This document shows positions 33,236 through 40,898 of a stretch of 64,000 nt of DNA, piece after piece (within the stretch, counting starts at the first letter, position 1; each line of letters starts with the position of its first letter). The position numbers and the translations under genes were made by a program. The stretch lies in IMG/VR virus record IMGVR_UViG_3300032265_003789, positions 1-64,000 of that record; one strand, written 5' to 3'. The stretch is from a virus. Under the pieces are notes generated by a model. That model searched no databases, was not told where the DNA came from, and saw only the letters and a list, made by a program, of their open reading frames with translations.

Positions 33236-36033
33236 TCCCAGTTGTTACTTCTTTGGTAGGTAATTTAATAGCTAATTTACTAACTCCAATTCAAAATAAA
33301 AACAAGCTCGACCCATTGGCTTTGAGGGCTACCGCTGAATATGGGGCGCCAATTTCCCAAGCATATGGACACGTCCGAATTGACGGACTTTCTATGTTTT
33401 GGGGGCAAAATTTAATCCAAACAATAAATGGCGGTGGCAAGGGCTTTGGCGCTAGGACAAGGGATTACAAATACTATATGACCTGCGCTTATATGATCGG
33501 TGGAGAAATTAGCGATCTCAGGTGCGTTTGGTGTAATGGCGTACAAATCTACAGCAAAGAGACTGTTCAGAAAAAATCAGCTAATTTTGTCCGACATAGT
33601 GAGGTTTTTCTAGGGACTCTAAATCAGCCCATTTCCTCTGTAATTTCCTCTGTTGAGGGTAACGCGATCCCAGCTTTTAGAGGTAGATCCTACATTACTT
33701 TTAACCGTTATCCGCTTTCGGATTTTAATGGTTCTGGCTTTCCCAAGGTGGATGTACTTGTCTACGGCAAGGGAGGAGTCAATCCCACAATTAGGTCAAT
33801 AATCCAAGATATCTTTACTAGTGCGGGATTTGATACAAACAAGCTAGATTTATCAGATGTGCCAGCGGGTCAGCAGATTGAGGGATTGCTTTTTCAGCGC
33901 ACAGGCGAAACCTACGCTGATTATTTAAACGAGATTTGTAGATTATTTTTCTTGACTCACAGGGAGGAAAATGGCGTTTTAAAACTGCTCCAGAAAAACA
34001 GACCATCTGTATCGCTCAACCTAGCTTTAAATAATCTGGGCGCTCGCAATACCCCCGGCAAATCTCCAGACCTGTTCCAAGAGAAAATTCAACACAAGCG
34101 CGAGATGCCCTCCGAGGTGCAAATCAGCTTTAGAAACCTTGGGGATAACTATAGCCAGTGGGTTGTCACAGCAAGCGATCCTCTGGCTAAATCTAAAAAT
34201 CCACTCTCGATACAGACTAGGGCTTGGGCAAATCCCACCTTTATGGAGGGACTGGCAAATCGGATTATTGGCGAGGTAGCCTCACAGCGCAATACTTTTA
34301 GCGGGATAAGCCTGCTGCCCTGCTGGTATACCAAATTGCATTTAGGCGATGTCATCGAGCTCAACATAGGGCAAAGATCAGTGCAATTACAGCTTACTAA
34401 AAAGCTACTGAGCGCTGATTATCTTTGCCAGATTGAAGGCAATCAATATCTAAGTCCTATTGAGTGTGTTACTAAAAAAATCCATGTGTGGATCGCGGTT
34501 AGAAATATTAGTTGGATTTTTGCACAATCGGGATCAAATGGCGTGGCGTTTCCTCCAGGCGGTTTGGTTTTTTACACGCGAACAGTTGAGCCATTTGTGG
34601 GGTATGTTGATAATTTGCGAATAATTAATCAAGCAGTTCAACGAGGCGACGGGGTTGCTCGTCTTGTAATTGCTCCCGGTGGGGTTGGGTTTTCAGAAAA
34701 TCCGTTGGCTTTCCCTGGAGTACCAGATATACCAGAATTTCAAAATTCTGGCCCTGTGCCTATATATGGTCTTGACGGGTTTATAGGCGATCCCACAATC
34801 TATATTGATTATCCAGATGCTGCGATGCCAACTTCTTTAGGCGGTAGCTGGGGCTACAGTTCTCCAGCTTTTGATTGGGATCGTGGGGTGATTGTTGCCA
34901 CATCACAAATAAGCGATACCGTTGCATCGGGAAGTAATGCTTCTGACACAACGGTTTATGATTTCGGAAACGACAATAACTTTTACGCCATCTCACAAGT
35001 CGTTTCCAACTACACTCCCCAAGTTGCCAAGCCATATTCTAGAGTCAGCTCTTACACTGAGGGCATTTTGCATGTATTGGATATCCCTGTATTGAAAAAT
35101 TCAGATAATCCTCTAGGGATATATTTTGCGGTTGAGAGCGTTTCCAATTTCTCCACAGGCACAGTATTTGTCTCTACCGACAATGGGCTAACCTTCAATG
35201 GTTCAAGCACGGTCAAGGGCGCAAGCGCAGTCGGTATAGTCTACAGCTCCCCAATGCAAGCTGGCCCCACTGGAATAATTGACACTAATACAAAAATTGA
35301 TATTTACGCTCAAAATTCTATATTTGAATCAGTCACAGATGCTGCGTTTCTAGCAGGGGAAAATTTAATTTTAATTGGGCAAGAGATTATAGCCTTTAGA
35401 GATGTGCTGGTTAAACCAAATAATGTTTATCAAATCTCCCATTTAATCAGAGGGGCAAAAGGCACAGAAAGATTAACAGGAACTCACGTTTCAGGAGAGA
35501 GCGCCATACTTTTAAATAACGTTACGCAATTGGCAACCAAACAGGGAGATATTGGTAAAAACGTAGAGTTTAAAATTGTGCCTTATGACCAGACTGAACC
35601 AGATATTACAGATATTGTGACAGTCAACTACAAGGCTCAATCTGCCACGCCATACAACGTTACAGGCGTCAAGCAATCCCTAGCAGACAATGGCGATGTG
35701 AGTCTGTCTTGGTATAGGAGAACATATCAAAATGGAGAGCTATTGGATTATGTTGATATTGGGTTTGCTTCTGGGGAAATCAATACTTTCAAGATTGAAA
35801 TTTGGCAAGCTTTTAACAATAATCCAGTTTTAGTTAACACTCATTTTGCCAGTGGCAGTATTTTTTTATACACACAAGATCTGCAAAATATTGACGATAA
35901 TCTGGCTAATAATCTCTATGGTGGCAATGGCGGTAGTAAGTGGTTTAGGATATCGCAGCAAAGCTCAATAGTAGGCTACGGCCCATATACGCAAGTGCCA
36001 ATTATGAATATTTATTCAGGAACAATTTACTAA
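33217..36033 (+). CDS. Tail tip host-specificity protein (megatron-like)
   Basis: 938 aa. N-terminal part starts with a short hydrophobic region (IVIPVVTSLVGNLIANLL). Then GAPISQAYGHVRIDGLSMFWGQNL, YMTCAYMIGGEISDLRCVWCNGVQIY, a TIM/baseplate-like middle, and FESVTDAAFLAGENLILIGQEIIAFRDVL ... HLIRGAKGTERLTGTH. The last two are conserved in gpJ/GTA gp15-type central fibres. Forms the tail tip with the DUF2460/2163 and NlpC proteins just upstream. Confidence 0.8.
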   Translation: MSTAIVIPVVTSLVGNLIANLLTPIQNKNKLDPLALRATAEYGAPISQAYGHVRIDGLSMFWGQNLIQTINGGGKGFGARTRDYKYYMTCAYMIGGEISDLRCVWCNGVQIYSKETVQKKSANFVRHSEVFLGTLNQPISSVISSVEGNAIPAFRGRSYITFNRYPLSDFNGSGFPKVDVLVYGKGGVNPTIRSIIQDIFTSAGFDTNKLDLSDVPAGQQIEGLLFQRTGETYADYLNEICRLFFLTHREENGVLKLLQKNRPSVSLNLALNNLGARNTPGKSPDLFQEKIQHKREMPSEVQISFRNLGDNYSQWVVTASDPLAKSKNPLSIQTRAWANPTFMEGLANRIIGEVASQRNTFSGISLLPCWYTKLHLGDVIELNIGQRSVQLQLTKKLLSADYLCQIEGNQYLSPIECVTKKIHVWIAVRNISWIFAQSGSNGVAFPPGGLVFYTRTVEPFVGYVDNLRIINQAVQRGDGVARLVIAPGGVGFSENPLAFPGVPDIPEFQNSGPVPIYGLDGFIGDPTIYIDYPDAAMPTSLGGSWGYSSPAFDWDRGVIVATSQISDTVASGSNASDTTVYDFGNDNNFYAISQVVSNYTPQVAKPYSRVSSYTEGILHVLDIPVLKNSDNPLGIYFAVESVSNFSTGTVFVSTDNGLTFNGSSTVKGASAVGIVYSSPMQAGPTGIIDTNTKIDIYAQNSIFESVTDAAFLAGENLILIGQEIIAFRDVLVKPNNVYQISHLIRGAKGTERLTGTHVSGESAILLNNVTQLATKQGDIGKNVEFKIVPYDQTEPDITDIVTVNYKAQSATPYNVTGVKQSLADNGDVSLSWYRRTYQNGELLDYVDIGFASGEINTFKIEIWQAFNNNPVLVNTHFASGSIFLYTQDLQNIDDNLANNLYGGNGGSKWFRISQQSSIVGYGPYTQVPIMNIYSGTIY

Positions 36034-36356
36034 TGCCCAGCTCCCACTTAGAGGATTATTTTGAGCGCAGTTGGCAAGAGCTCTATCCAGAGATTGCCCT
36101 AGAGCGCGAGGTCAAGTCAATCCCCGGCAGAAGATTTAGACTTGATTTTGCCCACACCGCATCCAAAGTAGGGATAGAGATTGAAGGGCAAATCTGGCAC
36201 AAATCGAGGCACACTAGCGGCTCTGGCTTGCTCAAATCCTACGAGAAACACAACCTCAATTTAGTTCACGGCTGGAGAGTTTTTCAATTGGCAGAGGATA
36301 TGATCTGCCCAGATTGGCTCAATTTGATTGCTGATACAATTAAAGGCGCAGATTGA
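36033..36356 (+). CDS. Small Vsr/DUF559-like endonuclease
   Basis: 107 aa, start codon overlapping the stop of the tail tip gene (TAATG). RRFRLDFAHTASKVGIEIEGQIWHKSRHTSG resembles the D-x-n-ExE core of Vsr/DUF559 PD-(D/E)XK nucleases. It is followed by LKSYEKHNLNLVHGWRVFQL, typical of the family's end. Could nick or cut DNA during recombination or against competitors; role unknown. Confidence 0.7.
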   Translation: MPSSHLEDYFERSWQELYPEIALEREVKSIPGRRFRLDFAHTASKVGIEIEGQIWHKSRHTSGSGLLKSYEKHNLNLVHGWRVFQLAEDMICPDWLNLIADTIKGAD

Positions 36357-36422
36357 AACCCTTACCTAGTAATGCTTACAAATTTAGTTCCCGAAAAAGA
36401 TAAACAATCCAATTCTGTGCTA
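36356..36422 (+). repeat. 67-bp direct repeat, left copy
   Basis: Matches 36659-36725 (offset 303 bp) with a few mismatches. Both copies encode an ATG and MLTNLVxExxKQSxSVL. Confidence 0.85.
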
Positions 36423-36551
36423 AGCCATTATCAATCAGATTTAGCAAAGGCTCTGGTTGAATTGCGACAAAAAGCAATCAAGCAAGATCTGCAGCTGTGG
36501 ACAATTGAGCAGATTAACCAAGAGCTGAGCTTACGCCGTGGCACAAAATAA
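36372..36551 (+). CDS. 59-aa protein sharing the first 17 residues of the cas6-like gene
   Basis: MLTNLVPEKDKQSNSVL then an unrelated helical part (SHYQSDLAKALVELRQKAIK ... SLRRGTK). The shared beginning comes from the 67-bp duplication, so this may be a fusion of a copied start to another small gene. Overlaps 36538-36672. Confidence 0.5.
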   Translation: MLTNLVPEKDKQSNSVLSHYQSDLAKALVELRQKAIKQDLQLWTIEQINQELSLRRGTK

Positions 36552-36672
36552 GCAAAAAATACTGCTTAAAAACAAAGCAGGCGAGTTAATCGAAATCGAC
36601 ATCCAACTGGCTAAATTGGCAATGGCTCAAGCCCTAAAAACACTGAACGAATCAACCAAAACCCTTGCCTAG
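36538..36672 (+). CDS. Small helical protein (44 aa)
   Basis: GTG start at 36538, overlapping the end of the preceding gene. Reads VAQNKQKILLKNKAGELIEI...LNESTKTLA. Stop is 2 bp before the cas6-like ATG. Unknown. Confidence 0.45.
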   Translation: MAQNKQKILLKNKAGELIEIDIQLAKLAMAQALKTLNESTKTLA

Positions 36673-36725
36673 TAATGCTTACAAATTTAGTTACCGAAAG
36701 AAATAAACAATCCGATTCTGTGCTA
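36659..36725 (+). repeat. 67-bp direct repeat, right copy
   Basis: Overlaps the start of the cas6-like gene; see 36356-36422. Confidence 0.85.
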
Positions 36726-37373
36726 GAGCAATTTCTAGAATTAGAATTTAAAGTATCAGGCTCATCCTTGCCAGCAGACAACGGATTTTCTCTATATAGT
36801 GCAATCAAGGCAATTGCTGGCGATTTACCAGAGGATATGCTGCTTTGCTCAATTCCCGGCAAATCAGATCCTCCGGGACTAATTAAGATTAACGATGGCT
36901 CAAGGCTCAGGCTAAGGGCTAAAGGGAGCGACACTGCCTATTACCAACAGGCTTTAGCAGGTAAAATTCTAAATATCAGAAATCACCAAATCAAATTAAT
37001 TAATATCAGCTTGAAGGAGATAGAGCCAAAAAGCAAGTTGCAAGCTCGAATTGTGACTTTTAAATTGCTAGGGATCTGGGACTACGGCAATCCTCCGGTT
37101 GATAGATTTTGGCACATCTGCAATAAGGCGCTAGCGACAATTGGCGTTACCGCAAGATTGGATTTTACTAGGGTTAGTTCGCTCAAGATTCACGATAGGT
37201 CCGTCTTGGAATTTGGCGTGATTGCCTCTCGATTATCCGAGCAAGACTCAATAACCTTGCAGCAAAAGGGTTTAGGGGGAAGAAAACACTTTGGATCGGG
37301 ATGGTTTTTTAAATTTTCTCAAATTAGGTATAAATACCTATTGACCCCCAACGAAAAATCGCATAAGCTATAG
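36675..37373 (+). CDS. cas6: Cas6-like RNA endonuclease family protein
   Basis: 232 aa, close in pattern to the Cas6/Cmx6 (I-MYXAN type) family. FKVSGSSLPADNGFSLYSAIKAI lies near residues 25-47 (family form 'LPxDHGyxLYsAl'), then CSIPGK and RLRLRAKGSDTAYYQQALAGKILNIRNHQIKL. After those come ARIVTFKL, EFGVIASRLSEQDSITLQQKGLGGRKHFGSGWF with the glycine-rich loop. Cas6 cuts CRISPR repeats to make crRNA. The His expected after Asp35 is Asn36 here, so cleavage may be lost. It lies just upstream of the csf genes. Its last ~18 residues are encoded by the next gene's operator and promoter. Confidence 0.75.
   Translation: MLTNLVTERNKQSDSVLEQFLELEFKVSGSSLPADNGFSLYSAIKAIAGDLPEDMLLCSIPGKSDPPGLIKINDGSRLRLRAKGSDTAYYQQALAGKILNIRNHQIKLINISLKEIEPKSKLQARIVTFKLLGIWDYGNPPVDRFWHICNKALATIGVTARLDFTRVSSLKIHDRSVLEFGVIASRLSEQDSITLQQKGLGGRKHFGSGWFFKFSQIRYKYLLTPNEKSHKL
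37326..37369 (+). promoter_or_regulatory. Operator and promoter inside the cas6-like 3' end
   Basis: AGGTATaaATACCT (37326-37339), -35 TTGACC (37341-37346), 17 bp, -10 TAAGCT (37364-37369). The shared AGAAAGTTAAGAAATTAATC leader follows and AGGAGATACAAA precedes the ATG at 37408. Confidence 0.75.
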
Positions 37374-37407
37374 AAAGTTAAGAAATTAATCAATTAGGAG
37401 ATACAAA

Positions 37408-37815
37408 ATGACACTTGCTACTACTTGCCTCAACGATCCCATCGAGACCAAATCTTTTGAAGGAGTTCAATTGAGAGGATCCTCTCAATTGCATCGCTTA
37501 GCCCAAGAAATTTGCAGCTTGTTTCAAGAAGAGGAAATGCAGGAAGAAGGATTAGATCCTTCGCACAAATCTCTGTACTATATCAAATCCGTTCCTCATG
37601 GAGAATCAACTACAATCATGTTTTGCGACGTTCGCACGAAAGCTGGTGTCACAGTGCGGTTAAAGGATCTGGCTACAGAAACAATACAGCACTTTGCATT
37701 TAGCGGAGGCAAAATATGCCTAGAAGTTGACACATTGCAAGCTCATGGTTTTGGAATTGTTGAAGCTAGTCTTGTCGGTCGGGAAAAAATGTCGCTTGCT
37801 GCTCTGACTTGCTAA
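37408..37815 (+). CDS. Hypothetical protein between cas6-like and csf1
   Basis: 135 aa, MTLATTCLNDPIETKSFEG...; mixed alpha/beta, with LHRLAQEICSLFQEEEMQEEGLD and TTIMFCDVRTKAGVTVRLKDLATE. Own early-type promoter, single gene, followed by a hairpin. No family recognised. It may be a phage accessory gene placed here by chance, or a partner of the CRISPR-like locus. Confidence 0.6.
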   Translation: MTLATTCLNDPIETKSFEGVQLRGSSQLHRLAQEICSLFQEEEMQEEGLDPSHKSLYYIKSVPHGESTTIMFCDVRTKAGVTVRLKDLATETIQHFAFSGGKICLEVDTLQAHGFGIVEASLVGREKMSLAALTC

Positions 37816-37822
37816 AAATATT

Positions 37823-37853
37823 AGGGGCTTGCAATAGCCCCAACAAAAAAAAG
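37823..37853. terminator. Hairpin between the convergent 37408 gene and csf1
   Basis: GGGGCT-tgcaat-AGCCCC stem, followed on the plus strand by an A-rich run that is a T tract for minus-strand transcripts a little before the stem. Weak or bidirectional terminator. Confidence 0.45.
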
Positions 37854-38504
37854 TTAGTCCATCTCTGCTTGCTTATTACAAGCGACGTGTGAAATCAATT
37901 CAAAAACTCTAGTCCCTCTAATTGGTGCTAGGACTTGTTCTGCTTTCCAGAATTCAGGATTGCTGTGAAGCTTGAGCAGATTTTGTGATTTGTAGTTTCC
38001 GCTGAGTATTTCTGTCTTCGTAAGCTCCAAGCCCATTAATAATTCAAATTGCTCTAGATTTTCTGTAAATTTAGCTCGATCAATTTCCAGTAAATCCAAT
38101 TCGAAAAGCACAGGGAATCTATCTTTTTCTTGAGCTTCTTGAGCTAGAAATAGGATATGCTTTTGCCCACTTTCAGCTATAGCAATTGTAAAAGGTGGCT
38201 CAGGTGGATTTATAAGCCACTGCCTGATTAGCGATCTATTGGGCAAAGTATGCACGCGATCACCTTCAAAAATTGGATAGGATTGCTGGTTGGAAAGCAG
38301 CCAGCTAAATGTGCGAGAAAATAAAAGCCCTTCCTTTTTTGTATTGGGATTGTAATACTTGACGCGCATGGGAATCACCCAAGCGCACCTATCGCACCAA
38401 AGCTTAGATTCTGGTACTTTGGCTCTAGAGTGAGCTGTAAAGGTATCTTTTAAACTTAGTGATTTAGTGGCTCCTTGAGCTCCACACAAATAACAGAAAT
38501 TCAT
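37854..38504 (-). CDS. csf1: Csf1 (type IV CRISPR large-subunit-like, zinc-finger protein)
   Basis: 216 aa from ATG 38504. N-terminal C-x2-C (Cys4, Cys7 in MNFCYLCG) and second C-x2-C (Cys37, Cys40 in LWCDRC) form a zinc-finger pattern as in Csf1. It is followed by FSRTFSWLLSN and EGDRVHTLPNRSLIRQWLINPPEPPFTIAIAESGQKHILF, typical of the family. Csf1 is the Cas8-like small large-subunit of type IV complexes. It is encoded divergently from cas11-csf2-csf3, separated by 51 bp, an arrangement that could allow separate control. Confidence 0.8.
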   Translation of the reverse strand: MNFCYLCGAQGATKSLSLKDTFTAHSRAKVPESKLWCDRCAWVIPMRVKYYNPNTKKEGLLFSRTFSWLLSNQQSYPIFEGDRVHTLPNRSLIRQWLINPPEPPFTIAIAESGQKHILFLAQEAQEKDRFPVLFELDLLEIDRAKFTENLEQFELLMGLELTKTEILSGNYKSQNLLKLHSNPEFWKAEQVLAPIRGTRVFELISHVACNKQAEMD

Positions 38505-38523
38505 ATTTTTAGTAATTGGTATA

Positions 38524-38537
38524 TTGATATAAATCAA
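38524..38537 (+). promoter_or_regulatory. Inverted repeat between csf1 and cas11
   Basis: TTGAT-ATAA-ATCAA in the 51-bp divergent region. A plus-strand promoter could be TTGATA (38524), 16 bp, TACTAG. Weak evidence. Confidence 0.35.
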
Positions 38538-38555
38538 TCAAACCATACTAGTAAT

Positions 38556-39071
38556 ATGCTTGGATTTGCTACAGACGATAGGATTACTTCACTAGCTGCT
38601 GCTTTAAGCTATTGGGTTTTTAGGTGCCGAGATACCAGTTCAGCAGCAAACGGGCTAAAAACCTGGGAGTACATGCAGTCTTCTATACAAAACGCTGCCA
38701 CACCTTCAAGAAGCCTTAGTGACTATTTAGTGAATCTTTCGCTCAAGCTTTCAGTCCCTACGCTCAAGCCCAATATCTGGCGCCAGATAGTTCAACCTAA
38801 TCAGGTTGTCCTAAGAGCTGCTATTTCAGAAGATGGCAGCTTGGGTGATTTGCAACAATTCAACAAAGATCAAGCTTTAGCCTATCAAGATTGGGAGCAA
38901 TTGATTCACCAATGGCGCATTGAGTACGGAATTACTGAAAGGCACGTTCTGAGGGTTTGCTTAAATAGACCTCAACTAGTAACTCTATACGTGAGGCTCA
39001 AGCACGAAGAAGAAAAGCTTAATTGGCAAAACAATACACAAGAAAATAAAGGAGACACTATCGATGTTTAG
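38556..39071 (+). CDS. Cas11-like small subunit of the type IV complex
   Basis: 171 aa from ATG 38556; all-helical (LAAALSYWVFRCRDTSSAANGLKTWEYMQSSIQNA ... LIHQWRIEYGITERHVLRVCLNRPQLVTLYVRLKHEEEKLNW). Size, helical nature and position directly before csf2 fit the small subunit of type IV-B loci. Sequence alone would not identify it. Overlaps csf2 by 8 bp; AAAGGAGACAC lies before the csf2 start. Confidence 0.65.
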   Translation: MLGFATDDRITSLAAALSYWVFRCRDTSSAANGLKTWEYMQSSIQNAATPSRSLSDYLVNLSLKLSVPTLKPNIWRQIVQPNQVVLRAAISEDGSLGDLQQFNKDQALAYQDWEQLIHQWRIEYGITERHVLRVCLNRPQLVTLYVRLKHEEEKLNWQNNTQENKGDTIDV

Positions 39072-40221
39072 TACTTACAATCCAGACAAACGCCATCGCA
39101 TTACTTTTCACCTTGTATTAGAAACTCTAGCTCCTTTGAGCCATATTGGGGAGACCGTGGGCAATCAAGCCAATTTGCGGACAGTAACCCTGACTGATAT
39201 TGAAGGTGAACCTACTCCTATATTCTGCCTATCCGGGAATTCATTGAGAAATAGAATATTGCGCAGAGTAGGGATTGACGATATGCTCTCTCGCCTAAAA
39301 ATCACAGTAAATCCACTTTTGCATCATGCACTTTTTTGTGGGGGCGCTCTTGATGGAGGCACTTCTAATAATCTTGAATTAGATAAAAAAATTAGGCAAT
39401 TCTTACCACCAATTTCTTTATTGGGCACAGCTAAACCTAAAGGGGTTTTTGGTGCTACTGATGCCCAAATGATTGGCGGTAGGCTCAATGTGGGTGATGC
39501 CGCGCTGGTCTGCTACGAAAGCGCATTAGCAATTTTTAATACTTTTAAGCCGGCTTTACCAGTTGAAGTAATTGAAGCTTTAACTCAAATTGAAAACGCC
39601 AAAAGGACTTTAGAAGCAGAACGAGTGCAGGCTTTTTTATCTGGCAAAGAATCTACTAATACAGGTTTAGATTACAAGGAAACCTTGAAGTATTGGCTGC
39701 CTTTTTTAGAGCAAAAGCTCAGACCCTACCCACACTGGCTTACCTATATACAAAAAACCAGACGCGATTCTCACCATGATCCCAATTTGGTAAAGCACCT
39801 TTTACCAGCAGCCGGCAAAGTTCAACAAACGCTTTTTGATTCTGGAGAAACTAAAAAGGAAAAACCCAAGAGTAATCAGATGATCATGGGTTCATGGTTA
39901 ATACAACAAGGCGCAACCTTGTATTCTCGGTGGGACGGATATATCACAGATGTCGAGGAAGGTTTTATTGCTCGGGCTATATTGGCTTGGGCAGATTCTC
40001 CTTACGTCGGTGGGCAAGCTAATACAGGCTGTGGTAAGGTTGCAGCTAAAATCTATTATTCCAGTGAGGGGGAAATAGGGGACTGGATGCTGGTACAAGA
40101 AGGCAAACATACCTTGACTGAGCGCTCAGCCAAACAACAGGCAAGATACGATCAATACCTTCACGAATACGAACAATATTTAGAACAAAATTCAAACGAA
40201 ATTGCAGGTATACTAGGATGA
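39064..40221 (+). CDS. csf2: Csf2 (Cas7-type backbone of type IV CRISPR complex)
   Basis: 385 aa with strong family features: RITFHLVLETLAPLSHIGE, FCLSGNSLRNRILRRVGI, VNPLLHHALFCGGALDGGTSNNLELDKKIR, FLPPISLLGTAKPKGVFGATDAQMIGGRLNVGDAALVCYE, and a late PYVGGQANTGCGKV glycine-rich loop. Csf2 polymerises along the guide RNA to form the backbone of the complex. Length is normal for the family, slightly extended at the C-terminus by charged helix (RYDQYLHEYEQYLEQN). Shares ATGA with csf3. Confidence 0.9.
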   Translation: MFSTYNPDKRHRITFHLVLETLAPLSHIGETVGNQANLRTVTLTDIEGEPTPIFCLSGNSLRNRILRRVGIDDMLSRLKITVNPLLHHALFCGGALDGGTSNNLELDKKIRQFLPPISLLGTAKPKGVFGATDAQMIGGRLNVGDAALVCYESALAIFNTFKPALPVEVIEALTQIENAKRTLEAERVQAFLSGKESTNTGLDYKETLKYWLPFLEQKLRPYPHWLTYIQKTRRDSHHDPNLVKHLLPAAGKVQQTLFDSGETKKEKPKSNQMIMGSWLIQQGATLYSRWDGYITDVEEGFIARAILAWADSPYVGGQANTGCGKVAAKIYYSSEGEIGDWMLVQEGKHTLTERSAKQQARYDQYLHEYEQYLEQNSNEIAGILG

Positions 40222-40898
40222 CTCCTTTACAAATTACAGCGCACCTTTCACGACCTTTAGCCACTACTGATAGCCTTTCTCCAGCGATTGAAGGATTGAT
40301 TGAATATAAGCTCAGAGAAGAACTAGGGCTACTAGATCCCAATCCACAAAAGCTTGAAGAAATAACACAGATAGATTTACCCCTACTAAAAAACAAATTG
40401 GGATTTTATCACTGTAGCTCTCCACACTATCTTTACAGCAAAGAAGAGCAAGTCAATTTTCGTAAGCGCTGGGATTATCAGGATAGGCACTTAGACTGGG
40501 GCAAAAAGAAAGCCAAGGTTGATACAAGTCAAGGGCAGTTCAAGTCTTACGATATGCCACTTTTTTTGCGTACGATTAGTAGAATTGACTGGTTCGTGGT
40601 AGGAGAGCAAGAGACAATTTTAAGATTACTCAAAAACGTAACTCACCTAGGCAAAAAACGCAGTCAAGGATATGGGTTGGTTACTAGCTGGACTGCTCAA
40701 GAAATTCCAGGGGATTGGTCAATAATTGGCCCAGACAACAGGCTTAGACGACCGGTTCCAGTAGAGCTATTTACTCCTAAGTTGCCTGAGCACAAACAAC
40801 TAGCAGCCTGGAAATTACCAAGCTGGCACCACGAATCTACTAGCCTTTGCTGGGTACCAAGCGTGAATATTAAGCAGGAGAATTGTCTTGCCTCTTAG
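40218..40898 (+). CDS. csf3: Csf3 (Cas5-type subunit of type IV CRISPR complex)
   Basis: 226 aa; LQITAHLSRPLATTDSLSPAIEGLIEYKL, YSKEEQVNFRKRWDYQDRHLDW, GQFKSYDMPLFLRTISRIDWFVVGE, LLKNVTHLGKKRSQGYGLVTSW (RAMP glycine-rich loop GKKRSQGYG). This is the Csf3/Cas5 pattern, the subunit that caps the 5' end of the guide RNA. Overlaps csf2 by 4 bp and the cysH-like gene by 11 bp. Confidence 0.85.
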   Translation: MTPLQITAHLSRPLATTDSLSPAIEGLIEYKLREELGLLDPNPQKLEEITQIDLPLLKNKLGFYHCSSPHYLYSKEEQVNFRKRWDYQDRHLDWGKKKAKVDTSQGQFKSYDMPLFLRTISRIDWFVVGEQETILRLLKNVTHLGKKRSQGYGLVTSWTAQEIPGDWSIIGPDNRLRRPVPVELFTPKLPEHKQLAAWKLPSWHHESTSLCWVPSVNIKQENCLAS

